Assembly: GCA_037043455.1 (NCBI GenBank)
Contig: JAWPHD010011494.1
Coordinates: 1 to 64,000, forward strand
Length of the DNA: 64,000 nucleotides
Direction of reading: 5' to 3'
Origin: Cyrtodaria siliqua
Taxonomy: Eukaryota > Mollusca > Bivalvia > Adapedonta > Hiatellidae
Shown: positions 47,406-59,220 of the stretch, in pieces
How the letters are laid out: each line of letters starts with the position of its first letter
Position numbering within the stretch: the first letter of the stretch is position 1
Notes under the pieces: model-generated
Told to the model about the DNA's origin: nothing
The model's database searches: none
The model's input: only the letters and a program-made list of their open reading frames with translations
Program-made: the position numbers and the translations under genes

Positions 47406-47744
47406 AATCTCTGTTTAGCCTTGATGTCCAACTATTTGTTTTCTACCAAAAACAGAACAACGCAATAATACTGTATTTCATAAAGTAGGGCTACGCTCAA
47501 AATAGAAATTAAATCATTAACAAATGTTTAACACAAATATTAATTAACGGAAAAATATAACTAGCATAATGTTATAACGCGGGAAAAATTATGTGACATT
47601 TAAGGTTGCGTTAGCTTGGATTAAGCGCAACAACTGCGTGTAAATTCTCAAAATTCTAAAAGAATTTCTAAGTATTTGTTAAATTATTCCTAATCAGAAT
47701 CCGTATTTCAACATAGTTTTAGTGAACATGCTGCAATGGTACGT
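47406..47744. other. Unannotated stretch
   Basis: No gene or repeat family recognised. Confidence 0.35.
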
Positions 47745-47951
47745 GTAGCCCCTTTCTCGTAAAAGGTAGTTCTAGGACTGGTCGGCCCGGTGTCAGTATA
47801 ATGTGACTGGGTGGGGTATCATGTCATGTGTCTACGGCGTGGTATTCCAGTGTACGTAGCAGTAGCTCCATGAGCACTGAGCTCACTGATATAAGTACAC
47901 ACCGTCGTTATATGACTGAAAGATTGTTAAACAAGCGACATTAAACACCAT
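47745..47951 (+). mobile_element. SINE family B, body without tRNA head
   Basis: GGTCGGCCCGGTGTCAGTAT, GACTGGGTGGGGTATCATGT and CTACGGCGTGGTATTCCAGT match the 42.7-kb copy. It ends AAGCGACATTAAACACCATA. Confidence 0.85.
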
Positions 47952-48475
47952 ACATATATACTATAATATATACCAAAAGAATACTTATAATCAAGTGTGA
48001 CTAATCTATTTCATTTCAAAAATAGGTGCACTTTTAAAATGCCACCAACATTACAAAAAATAGTAAAATATATGTTTGATTCTTTTTTTACCACTAAACT
48101 CGTCCTTAAGTACATGATTTATGTCCCTAAACGACCACACATGTTTCGATATAAAATATTAATTCAAGTTTCTATATTTTACGGTCGTAAAGCGTTTCCT
48201 ACCTCCAAAATTACGAAATTATTTTCCGGTATAAAATTTATATAACTATAAACATGAAAGAGCCCACCAAGATGATATCAGTTTAATAAACCAATGAACT
48301 CATAAAACATTACATTATAGGCACCTTCCGACGCATGACACGTTTATGATTTATAAATTGGGATGAATTTCGTGGTGATATATATTCAATTAGATCATTC
48401 AACCGTGAGTTCCTTTATGTATTTTTTTTTATCGAGAATAGCAACGCTTGACCAAAGAAGTGAACGTAACAATCG
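47952..48475. other. Unannotated stretch
   Basis: An 82-codon ORF (47997-48245 +) has no recognisable domain. Confidence 0.35.
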
Positions 48476-48655
48476 ATTGTATGGTGTTTTACGTCATTTT
48501 ACACATGTAAGGTTATATATGACGGTCGATTTTTTTGTGGTGTAAGCATAGCACCCACTTTTCCTGGGTAGAACCATAACTGTATACCGCCAACCATCCG
48601 TAAAAATCGACACTTCCTCACTTACAAGTCGAGCTCCCAGTGGGATTCGAAATCC
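48476..48655 (-). mobile_element. SINE family A minus copy, half of a second inverted pair
   Basis: Complement of tail and body (GTATGGTGTTTTACGTCATT, CTTTTCCTGGGTAGAACC, TCGAGCTCCCAGTGGGATTC). It stops within the B-box region, where it meets a plus-strand copy. Confidence 0.9.
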
Positions 48656-48775
48656 GCTCGCCTCTCACCGCTGTGGGTTCGAATCATACAACAAGTATGA
48701 GTGAAACATTGTCGATTCTTACGGATGGCCCATGTATGTGGCCTAAAATGTGCTGACAATGACGCAAGGCTACTA
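48656..48775 (+). mobile_element. SINE family A plus fragment, partner of the inverted pair
   Basis: Starts GCTCGCCTCTCACCGCTGTG with an intact GGTTCGAATC, continues GTCGATTCTTACGGATGG, then jumps to the tail (AAAATGTGCTGACAATGACG). The distal head and central body are missing. Confidence 0.85.
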
Positions 48776-49547
48776 TTTGGGAAACTAAAAAGATATCTAT
48801 CTAAACACAAACCTATGTTCTGACACTTAGTCGCGGCAGGGTCGATATACATTACGTTTATATATCTACCCTGGTCGCGGGTACAAATCGTTAATACTTT
48901 CTTTATAACGGACTATCGGTCAGCCATCTTTGATCCAAATAATCCAAAATCGATGAGATATGGTCAAGTGAAATTTTCAACGATGTACGCATTTTAGGCA
49001 CGAGTAATGTCAACCATATAGTACAGTACAGTAATTCAACACTATTGAGGTGAACATAATATTAGAAAGAATACTTATATGGCAGAAATTGCGCCCTTTA
49101 TATTCGAAAAGTTTGGTACAGTTTTACTCAAAGTTGTTTTGTTTTTTATGTGAAATAAACTGGTCTATAAAATAGTCCATTTATCCAGCGAGTGCAGACG
49201 AGACATTCAGTTCATAGTCAAATTAAAACTCCTCACCGTACGCAAGAAATGCTTTATATATGTCCTAATGGTCTCGATACATGTACATGTACTGCCTCAC
49301 ATCTTGTAAAACATAAACAATAAAAAAAGAATCCGTAATAAAAATTAAGCTTGCCATATAAATAACTGGATGGAGACAATTAAGGAATACGTACGACATT
49401 GTCAATACAGTTGGAGGGGTATGTCACGGATATACAAGCAACAAAAAAGCGAGCACAGCAATGACATAGGGAATAGTCTTGATCATCTTTGACGCTTGAT
49501 TGCAAATACAAAAGTCTTGACCTTTTGTGCAGAAAACTATGGTGGCT
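48776..49547. other. Unannotated stretch
   Basis: No gene or repeat family recognised. Confidence 0.35.
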
Positions 49548-49983
49548 GATTTCTGCCATGTCGTCTTTTCGTTATTTCGCCGCGAAAAGACGTCAGAACG
49601 AAAAGACGACAGGACGAAAAGACGTCAAATGCAGCGCGAAAAGACGACAGAACGAAAAGACAACAGAACGACAGAACGAAAAGACGACATTTCATGGGCG
49701 AAAAGACGACAGAACGCCACGCGAAAAGACGTCAGAAGGCCACACTAAATAACGGAAAGACGATAATATCAAAGGCGTTTTAATCTTTTCGCGTGGCGGT
49801 CTGTCGTCTTTTCGCCCATGAAATGTCGTCTTTTCGTTCTGTCGTTCTGTCGTTCTGTCGTCTTTTCGTTCTGTCGTCTTTCCACGCAGCATGTAGCGTC
49901 TTTTCGTCCTGTCGTCTTTTCGTTCTGTCGTCTTTTCGCAGCGAAACAACGAAAAGACGAAAAGACGACAAATGGCAGAAATC
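49548..49983. mobile_element. Foldback element made of GTCGTCTTTTCG-type subrepeats
   Basis: Outer ends GATTTCTGCCAT and ATGGCAGAAATC are inverted repeats. The left arm (about 49560-49737) is rich in GAAAAGACGACAGAACG. The right arm (about 49788-49960) is rich in its complement CGTTCTGTCGTCTTTTCG. The spacer is about 50 bp. The arms are themselves built from 10-18 bp tandem subrepeats, as in classical foldback transposons. The many overlapping ORFs with KRRQNEKTT repeats are products of the subrepeats. Confidence 0.9.
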
Positions 49984-50380
49984 ATAGAAAACAGTTTGAA
50001 ACCGGAAACACATATCTGCAATTATTTTTATTTTATTATGGTATTTTTGACCATCCATATTTAGTTAGTCGATATAATGATGAAGTTTCCCACTTTATTT
50101 ATTTATTTAGTGTCTTTCTGCCATTAGAATATCTTCGATAACAGGTGTGTCTGTATCCATGCAGAAACGATACCAGAATCTCAGTAAAATGACTGCCGCG
50201 TCAATTGTATGGTTTAGAAGGACAGTTCTCGACGTTTGTCTTGAAAAGAAGCAAGACGATCTAGACTTAATAGGAAAGAAAACAGAACAATAGTTTAAAT
50301 TATACTTTAAAATATACAATACCGAAATCGGAAATACTTGAAAGCATAGATAAATTAAAACTATTTTGGAATATGTTGCA
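49984..50380. other. Unannotated stretch
   Basis: No gene or repeat family recognised. Confidence 0.35.
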
Positions 50381-50384
50381 TGTT

Positions 50385-52560
50385 GTAATGGTTCGTCAAA
50401 CGTACCGATCTTGCTGTAATGGTGATGTCAAACGTACCAGTCTTGCTGTAATGGTTCGTGAAACGTACCAGTCTTGCTGTAATGGTTCGTCAAACGTACC
50501 AGTCTTGCGGTAATGGTTCGCCAAACGCACCAGTCTTGCTGTAATGGTTCGTCAAACATACCCGTCTTGCTGGAATGATTCGCCAAACGTACCAGTCTTG
50601 CTGTAATGGTTCGTCAAACTTACCCGTCCTACTGTAATTGTTCGTCAAACGTACCAGTCTTACTGTAATTGTTTATCAAAACATACCAGTCTTCTTGTCA
50701 CGGCCCGTCAAGCGTACGTGTTGCTGTAATGGTTCGTCAACCGTTTTAGTCTTGCTGTTATGGTTCGCCAAACGAACCAGTCTTGCTATAATTGTTCGTC
50801 AAACGTACCAGTCTTGCTGTAATGGTTCGTCAAACATACCCGTCTTGCTGGAATGATTCGCCAAACGTACCAGTCTTGCTGTAATGGTTCGTCAAACTTA
50901 CCCGTCCTACTGTAATTGTTCGTCAAACGTACCAGTCTTACTGTAATTGTTTATCAAAACATACCAGTCTTCTTGTCACGGCCAGTCAAGCGTACGTGTT
51001 GCTGTAATGGTTCGTCAACCGTTTTAGTCTTGCTGTAATGGTTCGCCAAACGCACCAGTCTTGCTGTAATTGTTCGTCAAACGTACCAGTCTTGCTGTAA
51101 TGGTTCGTCAAACATACCCGTCTTGCTGGAATGATTCGCCAAACGTACCAGTCTTGCTGTAATGGTTCGTCAAACTTACCCGTCCTACTGTAATTGTTCG
51201 TCAAACGTAACAGTCTTACTGTAATTGTTTATCAAAACATACCAGTCTTTTTGTCACGGCCCGTCAAGCGTACGTGTTGCTGTAATGGTTCGTCAACCGC
51301 TTTAGTCTTGCTGTAATGGTTCGCCAAACGAACCAGTCTTGCTGTAATTGTTCGTCAAACGTACCAGACTTGCTGTAATGGTTCGTCAAACATACCCGTC
51401 TTGCTGGAATGATTCGCCAAACGAACCAGTATTGCTGTAATTGTTCGTCAAACGTACCAGTCTTGCTGTAATGGTTCGTCAAACATACCCGTCTTGCTGG
51501 AATGATTCGCCAAACGTACCAGTCTTGCCGTAATGGTTCGTCAAACATACCCGTCTTGCTGGAATGATTCGTCAAACGTACCAGACTTGCTGTAACGGCT
51601 CGTCAAGCGTACGTGTTGCTGGAATGGTTCGTTAAAAGTTTTAGTATTGCTGTAATGGTTCGTCTAACATTTTAGTCTTGCTGTAATGGTTCGTCAAACG
51701 TTTTAGTAATGCTGAAATTGTTCTTCAAGTACAAGTCTTGCTGTAACGGCTCGTAAAGCGTACGTGTTGCTGTAATGGTTCGTCAACCGTTTTAGTCTTG
51801 CTGTAATGGTTCGTCAAACGTTTAATTCTTGCTGTAATGGTTCGTCAAGCGTTTAAGTAATGCTGAAATTGTTCTTCAAGTACAAGTATTGCTGTAACGG
51901 CTCGTCAAGCGTACGTGTTGATGTAATGGTTCGTCAACCGTTTTAGTCTTGCTGTAATGGTTCGTCACGCGTTTAAGTCTTGTTGTAATGGTTCGTCAAA
52001 CGTTTTAGTAATGCTGAAATTGTTCTTCAAGTACAAGTCTTGCTGTAACGGCTCGTCAAGCGTACGTGTTGCTGTAATGGTTCGCCAAACGAACCAGTCT
52101 TGCTGTAATGGTTCGTCAAACGAACCAGTCTTGCTGTAATTGTTCGTCAAACGTACCAGTCTTGCTGTAATGGTTCGTCAAACATACCCGTATTGCTGGA
52201 ATGATTCGCCAAACGTACCAGTCTTGCTGTAATGGTTCGTCAAACTTACCCGTCCTACTGTAATTGTTAGTCAAACGTACCAGTCTTACTGTCATTGTTT
52301 ATCAAAACATACCAGTCTTCTTGTCACGGCCCGTCAAGCGTACGTGTTGCTGTAATGGTTCGTCAACCGTTTTCGTCTTGCTGTAATGGTTCGCCAAACG
52401 AACCAGTCGTGCTGTAATGGTTCGCCAAACGAACCAGTCTTGCTGTAATGGTTCCCCAAACGAACCAGTCTTGCTGTAATGACTCGTCAAGCGTACGTGT
52501 AGCTGTAATGTAATTCGTCAAGCGTACGAGTCTTGCCGTAATGGTTCGACACATTCAGAT
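50385..52560. repeat. 31-bp minisatellite, about 70 units, with 278-bp higher-order repeats
   Basis: The unit is near GGTTCGTCAAACGTACCAGT plus CTTGCTGTAAT. A marker unit (CTTCTTGTCACGGCC) falls at 50691, 50969 and 51247, exactly 278 bp apart, and again at 52317, so nine-unit blocks were duplicated. A different block with GCTGAAATTGTTCTTCAAGT occurs three times between about 51711 and 52035. Translated frames (SNGSSNVPVL and minus-strand equivalents) are artefacts. Confidence 0.96.
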
Positions 52561-52667
52561 ACAGATAAAGGACGCACATTGTGCAATTTAACATTAACAA
52601 TAAACACTACGTGCGTTCTGATTTCCGTTTTTATAATAAACGGTGGCGACAATGTTGTGTTGATGTC

Positions 52668-52948
52668 TATGGTGTACGATCAGGGTCATAATTATTTCAT
52701 TAGTATAAGTTAGTATGAAATTATTTAGAATGATACTGAAATTATTGAGTATGATACTGTATCACATACTAATTAAACCTTACCGTGCGTTACGTACAGA
52801 GAGGGTCATTAATGTTGATGTTAGTATGATACTTAATTATTTTGTATGATGCTGAACAGTTTTGAATGGTGTCAAAAAAGACAGTATCATACTCAAAAAT
52901 ATAGTATCATACTAATGAAATAATTATGATCCAGATCGAACACCATAT
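52668..52948. mobile_element. 281-bp MITE with about 39-bp inverted ends
   Basis: Left TATGGTGTACGATCAGGGTC and right GATCCAGATCGAACACCATA are inverted. The pairing continues through ATAATTATTTCATTAGTAT. The interior is rich in AGTATGATACTG-like motifs. Target duplication not determined. Confidence 0.85.
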
Positions 52949-53499
52949 ATATCACTGCTGAATAAGCATCCTCCTATTTAAACAAAGAGCATTAAATTAA
53001 TTGGAATTCTAAATATAGCAAAAATTATACGGATATCACACCGAAACGATTCCAGTGTCGTGTGAACAATTTCAGCTGCTGGCGGAAAGGCCTAAAGGAT
53101 GCCGAATAATTCAATGTGTACTCGCTCCGTTAAATATATTAATTTTCAATTATTTTCGCTACTTTTCAGGTTAAATAGCCTTTAATAACCGTTTTATATT
53201 GACACATGTCGCAAACTGGTGTAATGAACACCCTCCTTTTTCACGTCCGTGCACTTGATTTGGTATTAAGGAATTTTGCGCTAAATAACACTTACAGCAT
53301 TCAGTCGTGTGTTTACAAACTTGTACTGCTGTCAGGTGTAGTTGTTGTATTATTTATCCACCATATTTAATTTCTTGTTTTGTTTTATCGGAGCCGAGAC
53401 TCTACATTAATTGTGGTGTGAAACCTTATAGCGAAGAGTTTCGTAGTGGTATAGAACTGATTTTTTGTTTTTTGTTTTAAGTGGAAAGTAAAATAGTCG
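52949..53499. other. Unannotated stretch
   Basis: No gene or repeat family recognised. Confidence 0.35.
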
Positions 53500-53970
53500 A
53501 GTTGTTGTTTAACGGCTCATGACCTTATATATTTATTTAAGCTGTCCCAGAGAGAGAGGAAGTATGCATATAAGTGCGAGAACCTGCCCTACCATTACTA
53601 TTAAATTCCTATGGTTCTTTAAAGGGACACATGACAATCTTGACATTTGTAAATCTCGCGGCGTCTCTTTCTACGTAAATTGCATTTGTTCAAGCATTAA
53701 TATTAATTATAAGACAAGTATTAAGCCAAATATATGTTTTTGCATATGTTTCACTGTTAATTATATTTCACCAATAATATAGTTAAACCTATTGTAGAAT
53801 AACGAAGAAACGTTGAAAACTCAAACTTGTATGCAAGCAGGTTTAACATCATAGTTATACTGAATTAATAAATCGAGAGGCTAATTTTAATACTTGATAA
53901 AAACTTCAAGATTGCCTTGTGTCCCTTTAACGTGCTCGGAGCGCGAGACCGACGGACGAGGCTAAGGAAA
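53500..53970 (-). mobile_element. SINE family D, minus copy split by a family P MITE
   Basis: Left part (53500-53618) is the complement of the family D tail and body: GTTGTTTAACGGCTCATG, CCCAGAGAGAGAGGAAG, GAACCTGCCCTACC, TTCCTATGGTTCT. After the MITE it resumes CGTGCTCGGAG at 53931. In the uninterrupted copy (46 kb) the same point reads GAGCACGTTAAAGAACC. Confidence 0.85.
53619..53930. mobile_element. TTAA-type MITE family P, complete, inside a SINE
   Basis: Starts TTAAAGGGACACATGACAAT and ends TTGCCTTGTGTCCCTTTAA. Removing the element and one TTAA restores the SINE sequence, so TTAA is the duplicated target and AGGGACAC is the true terminus. 312 bp including both TTAA sites. Non-coding, piggyBac-type by target. 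Confidence 0.97.
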
Positions 53971-54118
53971 CTTAACGAAGCGGTTATATCGTTATAATGC
54001 AAATGTTTTCTTCTTTTTTTTTCTAATCCATCGTATTTTACAGATTGATAGCAATTACTTACATACTGTAAAACAGTGTCATACTCATTAATCAGCTCAT
54101 GCGTTTTATTCTATTTTG
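53971..54118. other. Short unannotated spacer
   Basis: Nothing recognised between the two family P MITEs. Confidence 0.35.
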
Positions 54119-54483
54119 TTAAAGGGACACACGGCAAACTTGACTTTTATTCAAGGATTAAAACAATCATCTGGATTATTAATCTTGCATCAATTTGACT
54201 TTAAACTTGCTTGCATACGACACAGACCTAATAACAATTATTAATATGTCTGTGCATACGATTAAACAGAAAATTAAGATTTATTTTTTCTTCCACTTTT
54301 TACCAAATGTTTACATATATCACTAATGCATTATTATCAAAAGTTAGTAATATGCAAAAACAATTTGTTTTGAACTATTTGAACACTTACTATTAATGAT
54401 TGGAAGTCGGCAAGTTAGTATATTAAAAACTAACGGGACGCTGCGAGTTTTAAACTAATCAAGATTGCCAAGTGTCCCTTTAA
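54119..54483. mobile_element. TTAA-type MITE family P, complete, reverse orientation
   Basis: TTAAAGGGACACACGGCAAA at the left and ATTGCCAAGTGTCCCTTTAA at the right, with AACTAACGGGACGCTGCGAG near the right end. Lies only about 190 bp from the previous copy, in opposite orientation. Confidence 0.95.
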
Positions 54484-56094
54484 AATGTACAGAATCTATT
54501 TAATGTCTATCACACACACAGACTTTCTGTGAAACATCGTCTTACAATAACTGCATGCACAAACCCATTCAGACAATTTATGAAACGACACAATATTAAT
54601 GTAAAGTTGTCCCGTGTTAAACAACCTTATTTACAACAAGTATATTAGTGCTGACACTTCTGACATCACTAATGTAGCGTCAGGACTAATGATTATAAGT
54701 TTGTCTCGGTCGTTATACATTTAGCAGAGAAAGTGTGCACACATCGAAACCATAACTGTCAAAAACATACAATATCGTGCTTACAAGACAGGGGCCATTT
54801 TTCAGAGGCGCTGCTAATGGCATTGGTATTTGTAACACCCGTGCATATGACACATCTCGGTATAGCTTTTAATTAAGAGAAGTTCGAATTTATTCCCAAA
54901 TCAAGTTTGTTGTCGTCTATTTCGGACTGTAGATAGATTTATCTAGCTTCCGTACGGCTATAAAGAAGGGGTGGGTGGGGTACAAATACAAAACCGAAAC
55001 GCCCTCGTCGATTGCCTCACCGTTAAATGTGCTAAATACGGAAATCGACGTGGCAGTCCCAATTGTGTATCGGACCCCGAATCACTTTTTTTTTTACAAG
55101 TTCGTTACTTATAAATTTGTTTGCAAAATATATATTTGTATTAAACTATTACCATGTAATGTTATGAGATATACATCCACACGACTTAAATAGACAATGT
55201 CGTAAAATTGCCATTAAGGCAAGTTGCGCAATGAAGCCATAAAGATTGTTGATTTTGACTGTTGATAAAAGATTATGGACTTAAACAGAGACATATGGGT
55301 AAACATGGCGTTGACAGGTGATATTGGACAACACTTCTGATGACATAATTGATAAAACTAATTAGCAAAGTATGCTTTCGCGAAACTGAACTATTATAAC
55401 TAAGAATTTGAGAAATCAGAAAAGATCTGAAAGCATGGACATGCAAGAATGTATCACCTTCATGTATGTCCAAAGTATCAAAGATATGTATAATCTAAGA
55501 CAAAAATTGACCTTAGGCAAAAGTAAACTTAATAGCAACGCAACATATTTAAAGCATATTGAGCTACAAAACAAACACCTGGATGAAATGCAGTTTATGC
55601 CCAACATATTTATTTATAAATGTATTATTAAGGGACTTTTTTAGATTTAGTTGTTAGAATTTTTATAAAGACACTAACGTGCAAAATAACGGCAAAATTA
55701 CACTATAAAACTCTATCAAGATCATATAATAATGCATATGTGCCGATAAAAAATAATGTTTTTCGCGATGTCTTAAAATATTCATGATTGAATTTAAATA
55801 AAAATGAAATGTAAGGTGGTAACTCTTTATTCGACGCTATTTAGGTTTGGCCTGCCGTTTATATTGTGAGTTTGGATTCTCAAAATGTGTAATTTATATA
55901 TATAGCCCACCTTCAGTAGGTTTAGAATGATGTATATCCATTGTAAAATTTGCCTGTTGATGGCGGGATAGGAACATTTAAGTTGCCAATTTGAATGCAA
56001 TAAAACAACACAGATGTTTGCTTATAATGCCGCCCACCAGACTATTCCCCATGTCGAAGTACAATATAAACACCGTAGAAAATCTGCGCAAGTA
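54484..56094. other. Unannotated stretch
   Basis: Short ORFs only (for example 54975-55193 and 55408-55644, +), with no recognisable domains. Confidence 0.35.
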
Positions 56095-56575
56095 TACTGA
56101 AAGGAAAAAGAAACGCAGGGTGCGTATTTCCGCTATATATTGCATATACTGCACACTTAATTCCATATATATTCCAAGGAAATCCCAAGATGTTTTGTAA
56201 AAAAAAAAGTGCAGTTAGTTAGAGAAAGGACACAACTGTGATGTTGTAGACGTTTTAATCACAGTACATGTTGTAACAAGAAATTCATAAATGCTGAAAT
56301 TCCTCTTTGAAAAATTGAGCCAGTTCAGTACTGTACTTAATGTTAAGTAATTGCAACATTTAAAGCCTAAGTTTGCTCACCTGCTTGAGCCAAACGTGCA
56401 TTCTGACGATAATGAAACTTTAAAGGGGTAACCATTGGTGTGTTCAATGCTGTTAAAACCTTCTTTCTAAAAGGACAGGACTAATGTCGCCCTGTACCAT
56501 TCGATTAGCAGTAACATATTAAACATACTATATATTGCGGAAATACGCACCCTGCGTTTCTTTTTCCTTTCAGTA
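56095..56575. mobile_element. TA-type MITE (copy 7), 'GGGTGCG' subtype
   Basis: 481 bp with inverted ends TACTGAAAGGAAAAAGAAAC and CTTTTTCCTTTCAGTA, bordered by TA. Very close to copy 3 throughout, in the same orientation. Confidence 0.96.
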
Positions 56576-57105
56576 TACATGGTCACTGTGAAATGACTCC
56601 CGAACGAACTCATCAGATCTTCAGCTAATTTCGGATATTCATCGTTACTAATTAACTCATCAGGAAGATTAATCCATTTTAGATTGATTTCGCTCGGATC
56701 ATTCATTGTTACTCCTCTAATATTACTTCCGATCGGATGACTAAATATAAAGGACATATGGATGGTCAGATACAAGCTTGTATCATTTGATCTAGTGGTC
56801 ACTTTCCTTGTATTGCTTTCTATTGAATATGGAAACGAATTTCTCGATGCTTTGGCACGTTATCTGTAAAGGAGATATTAGCCAATTTATCAAAGTGGCT
56901 TCGCAAAATATATATTGATTTATTGCACATATCGATTCATCAAAACTAATTAAGATATAAATCTTCTTAATGATCTCATAAACTGATTTGGAGCATAACA
57001 CGACATATAGTGTTGCCTTACGATTGTATCATTTTTCACCTTTTCAGGTCATAATATTACTATCTTACTTACTAAATAATGTATGTAATATATGTATCCT
57101 AAACA
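56576..57105. other. Unannotated stretch
   Basis: No gene or repeat family recognised. Confidence 0.35.
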
Positions 57106-58107
57106 TTAAAGGAGATGTAGGCACACAGCCAATCAAGCTTTGTTATAGAGAGTTCTGAAAAACTTGGAAAATGGTAAAGGAATTATCAAAATCAGTTGAT
57201 AAACAAAGCAGATATACACTCAAGTGATATGAAAACGCAACACGGAAATTTCCGCTATATATTGTATGTACAATATGCTGCTTTTAATCGAATGGTACAT
57301 GGCTACGTAAGACCTTTCCTTTTGGAAAAAATACTAAAACAACAAATAATACAGCAAATAGTATTCCTTCAATGTTTCATTATTCACAGAGTACGCGTTT
57401 GGCTCAATCATGTGAGCAAACTTAGGATGCAACATTTTGCAAACTATTCACGTTAAATACAGTACTGAACTAGCTCAGTTTTCCAAAGAGCTACTTCAAC
57501 ATTTATGAAGTTCTTGTTACAAAGTGTAGCGTGATTAAAACGTCTACAACATCACAGTTGTGTCCTTTCTCTAGTTAACTGCAACTTTCTTTTTAAAAAA
57601 CATCTTGGGATTTCTTTGGAATATTATGTGCAATTAAGTGTGCAGTATATACAATATATATAGCGGAAATTCCCGTGTTGCGTTTTCATATCACTTGAGT
57701 GTATATGGATTACGGCACGTTGAAAACTATGACATTATAGTAATACATTACATATATGTTTTCATGGATATGTATAAATATTGATAATGAATGGCTTATA
57801 TGAAAGTACATCACAGCAACTGTATTCAAAGTATGTATACTAAATGCATTATATGATCAGTGAATGCTTTTTTCCATTCAGTTGCAGTGTTTTCCTAATG
57901 CACCATATATGGTAATATAAAACTATGACATCATAGTTCTCAAAAAGGCGGATAACTTATCCATTTTTGAACAACTTTCAAATTGTAATATCTTCTTTGT
58001 TTAGCATCTGATTTTGATAATTATTTCACAGTTCTTTTGTGTGTGTGTTTTCCAGAACTCACAATAGTTTGCTAGGTTGTATGCCTATATTCCCATTACT
58101 CCTTTAA
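57106..58107. mobile_element. TTAA-flanked MITE (TTAAAGGAG ends) with a nested TA-type MITE
   Basis: Left TTAAAGGAGATGTAGGCACA and right TTCCCATTACTCCTTTAA. The inverted similarity runs about 110 bp (AATTATCAAAATCAGTTGAT on the left with ATCTGATTTTGATAATTATT on the right). The left arm is followed directly by the TA-type MITE. Excluding it, the element is about 510 bp. It shares the AATTATCAAAAT subterminal motif with 18319-18994, so the two may be related. Confidence 0.88.
57215..57703. mobile_element. TA-type MITE (copy 8), variant terminus, nested
   Basis: Inverted ends TACACTCAAGTGATATGAAA and TTTCATATCACTTGAGTGTA, bordered by TA, then AACGCAACACGGAAATTTCC. The family interior is standard, but the outer 28 bp is unlike the CTGAAAGG ends of other copies. 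Confidence 0.95.
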
Positions 58108-59220
58108 CTATCCCTTAAACTATATGTATAATTATTATTATTTATTTTTCTCAGACACGAGAACGAAACATGTTCAGTGACAGTTCTAGTGGAACTACCA
58201 AACATTTGTACAGAATGGGAGCGAATGTTTATTTTATTTTTTTAATAAATGATACCAAAATTCTAAAAGACAAACATCCAAATAATATAATTATAGGAAA
58301 ATATTTATTCGTTTTCCACAAATTGAGTTTTTATCCTTCAATACCTGTGGCACCATTGCCAAAGTATTAAGGTACTGATTAGTTGATTTTGTTTTGGAGA
58401 TTCATTAAATATATTAGTTAACTATGTTTTATGTCCCGGGTATTCATCCTGTTATCGGCATATTAAATCGTATTTTAGATCATGACCGCCAGAAGGACTC
58501 CAGTCGAAAACCTCAAATTTCCTCTCGATGTATAAATATTATTTTTATTCGTTTGTTTTTCATAAATTTTAATTCCTAATTGAAAATAAACACGAAAGGG
58601 CTATTAGCGCTTTTCCAGTCTGAAGTGTATTATTAGCCCAACTGTCACATGAAGTTCAAGTTTTAAATGTTAAGATAAATATCTTACTATCTAATCATTA
58701 AGACCGCTATTTTGATGACCTAAGTGTTAAACACGAATATAAAACGAAGTTTTGCAAGATTTTAAATATTTAAAAAGCGAATTCTCATTTTTCAGTTTAT
58801 ATGAAACAACCCGATATGACAAACAGTAGTACTGAATAGCTACGGGAGAACTTAATTGATTTTCTGTCCTCTCATTCGTCGCCTAAAGCTGAAGGCGGAG
58901 CAAATGTCAGATACGCATCTACGGCTAAATATTGTAGTGGAAATTCTCACATTTACTACTGCTGGTTTTTAAAGTGTGCATGTGTTTACATTTGGATTGT
59001 AGATCATGACAGTCATTATCCGTGAATCGTCTTAGTGTGAAAACGTAAAAAACAGTGCATCAAAGTGTGTGTGTAGGTTTATATAGATGTATTAACTCTG
59101 TTGTAATTTGCTTGCGTTACTTACGTCGATGTTGTATTTGAGCATCGTTTCCATTTCGGATTATTTAAGCTTCTGTGTTTTAAGTAAAATACCTTTTATA
59201 AATATTTATTTTACTATATT
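58108..59220. other. Upstream region of the protocadherin, probably intron or 5' flank
   Basis: AT-rich, with no ORF of note. It leads into a pyrimidine/AT tract and the acceptor at 59224-59225. Any upstream 5' UTR exon cannot be located by eye. Confidence 0.4.

Noticed and set aside
49489..50141. Overlapping KRRQNEKTT/FRSVVLSFCRLF ORFs
   Set aside because: They are products of the foldback element's short subrepeats on both strands.
50638..52554. ORFs with SNGSSN or TNHYSKTG repeats
   Set aside because: Frames through the 31-bp minisatellite; three 31-bp units give a 93-base period that stays in frame by chance.
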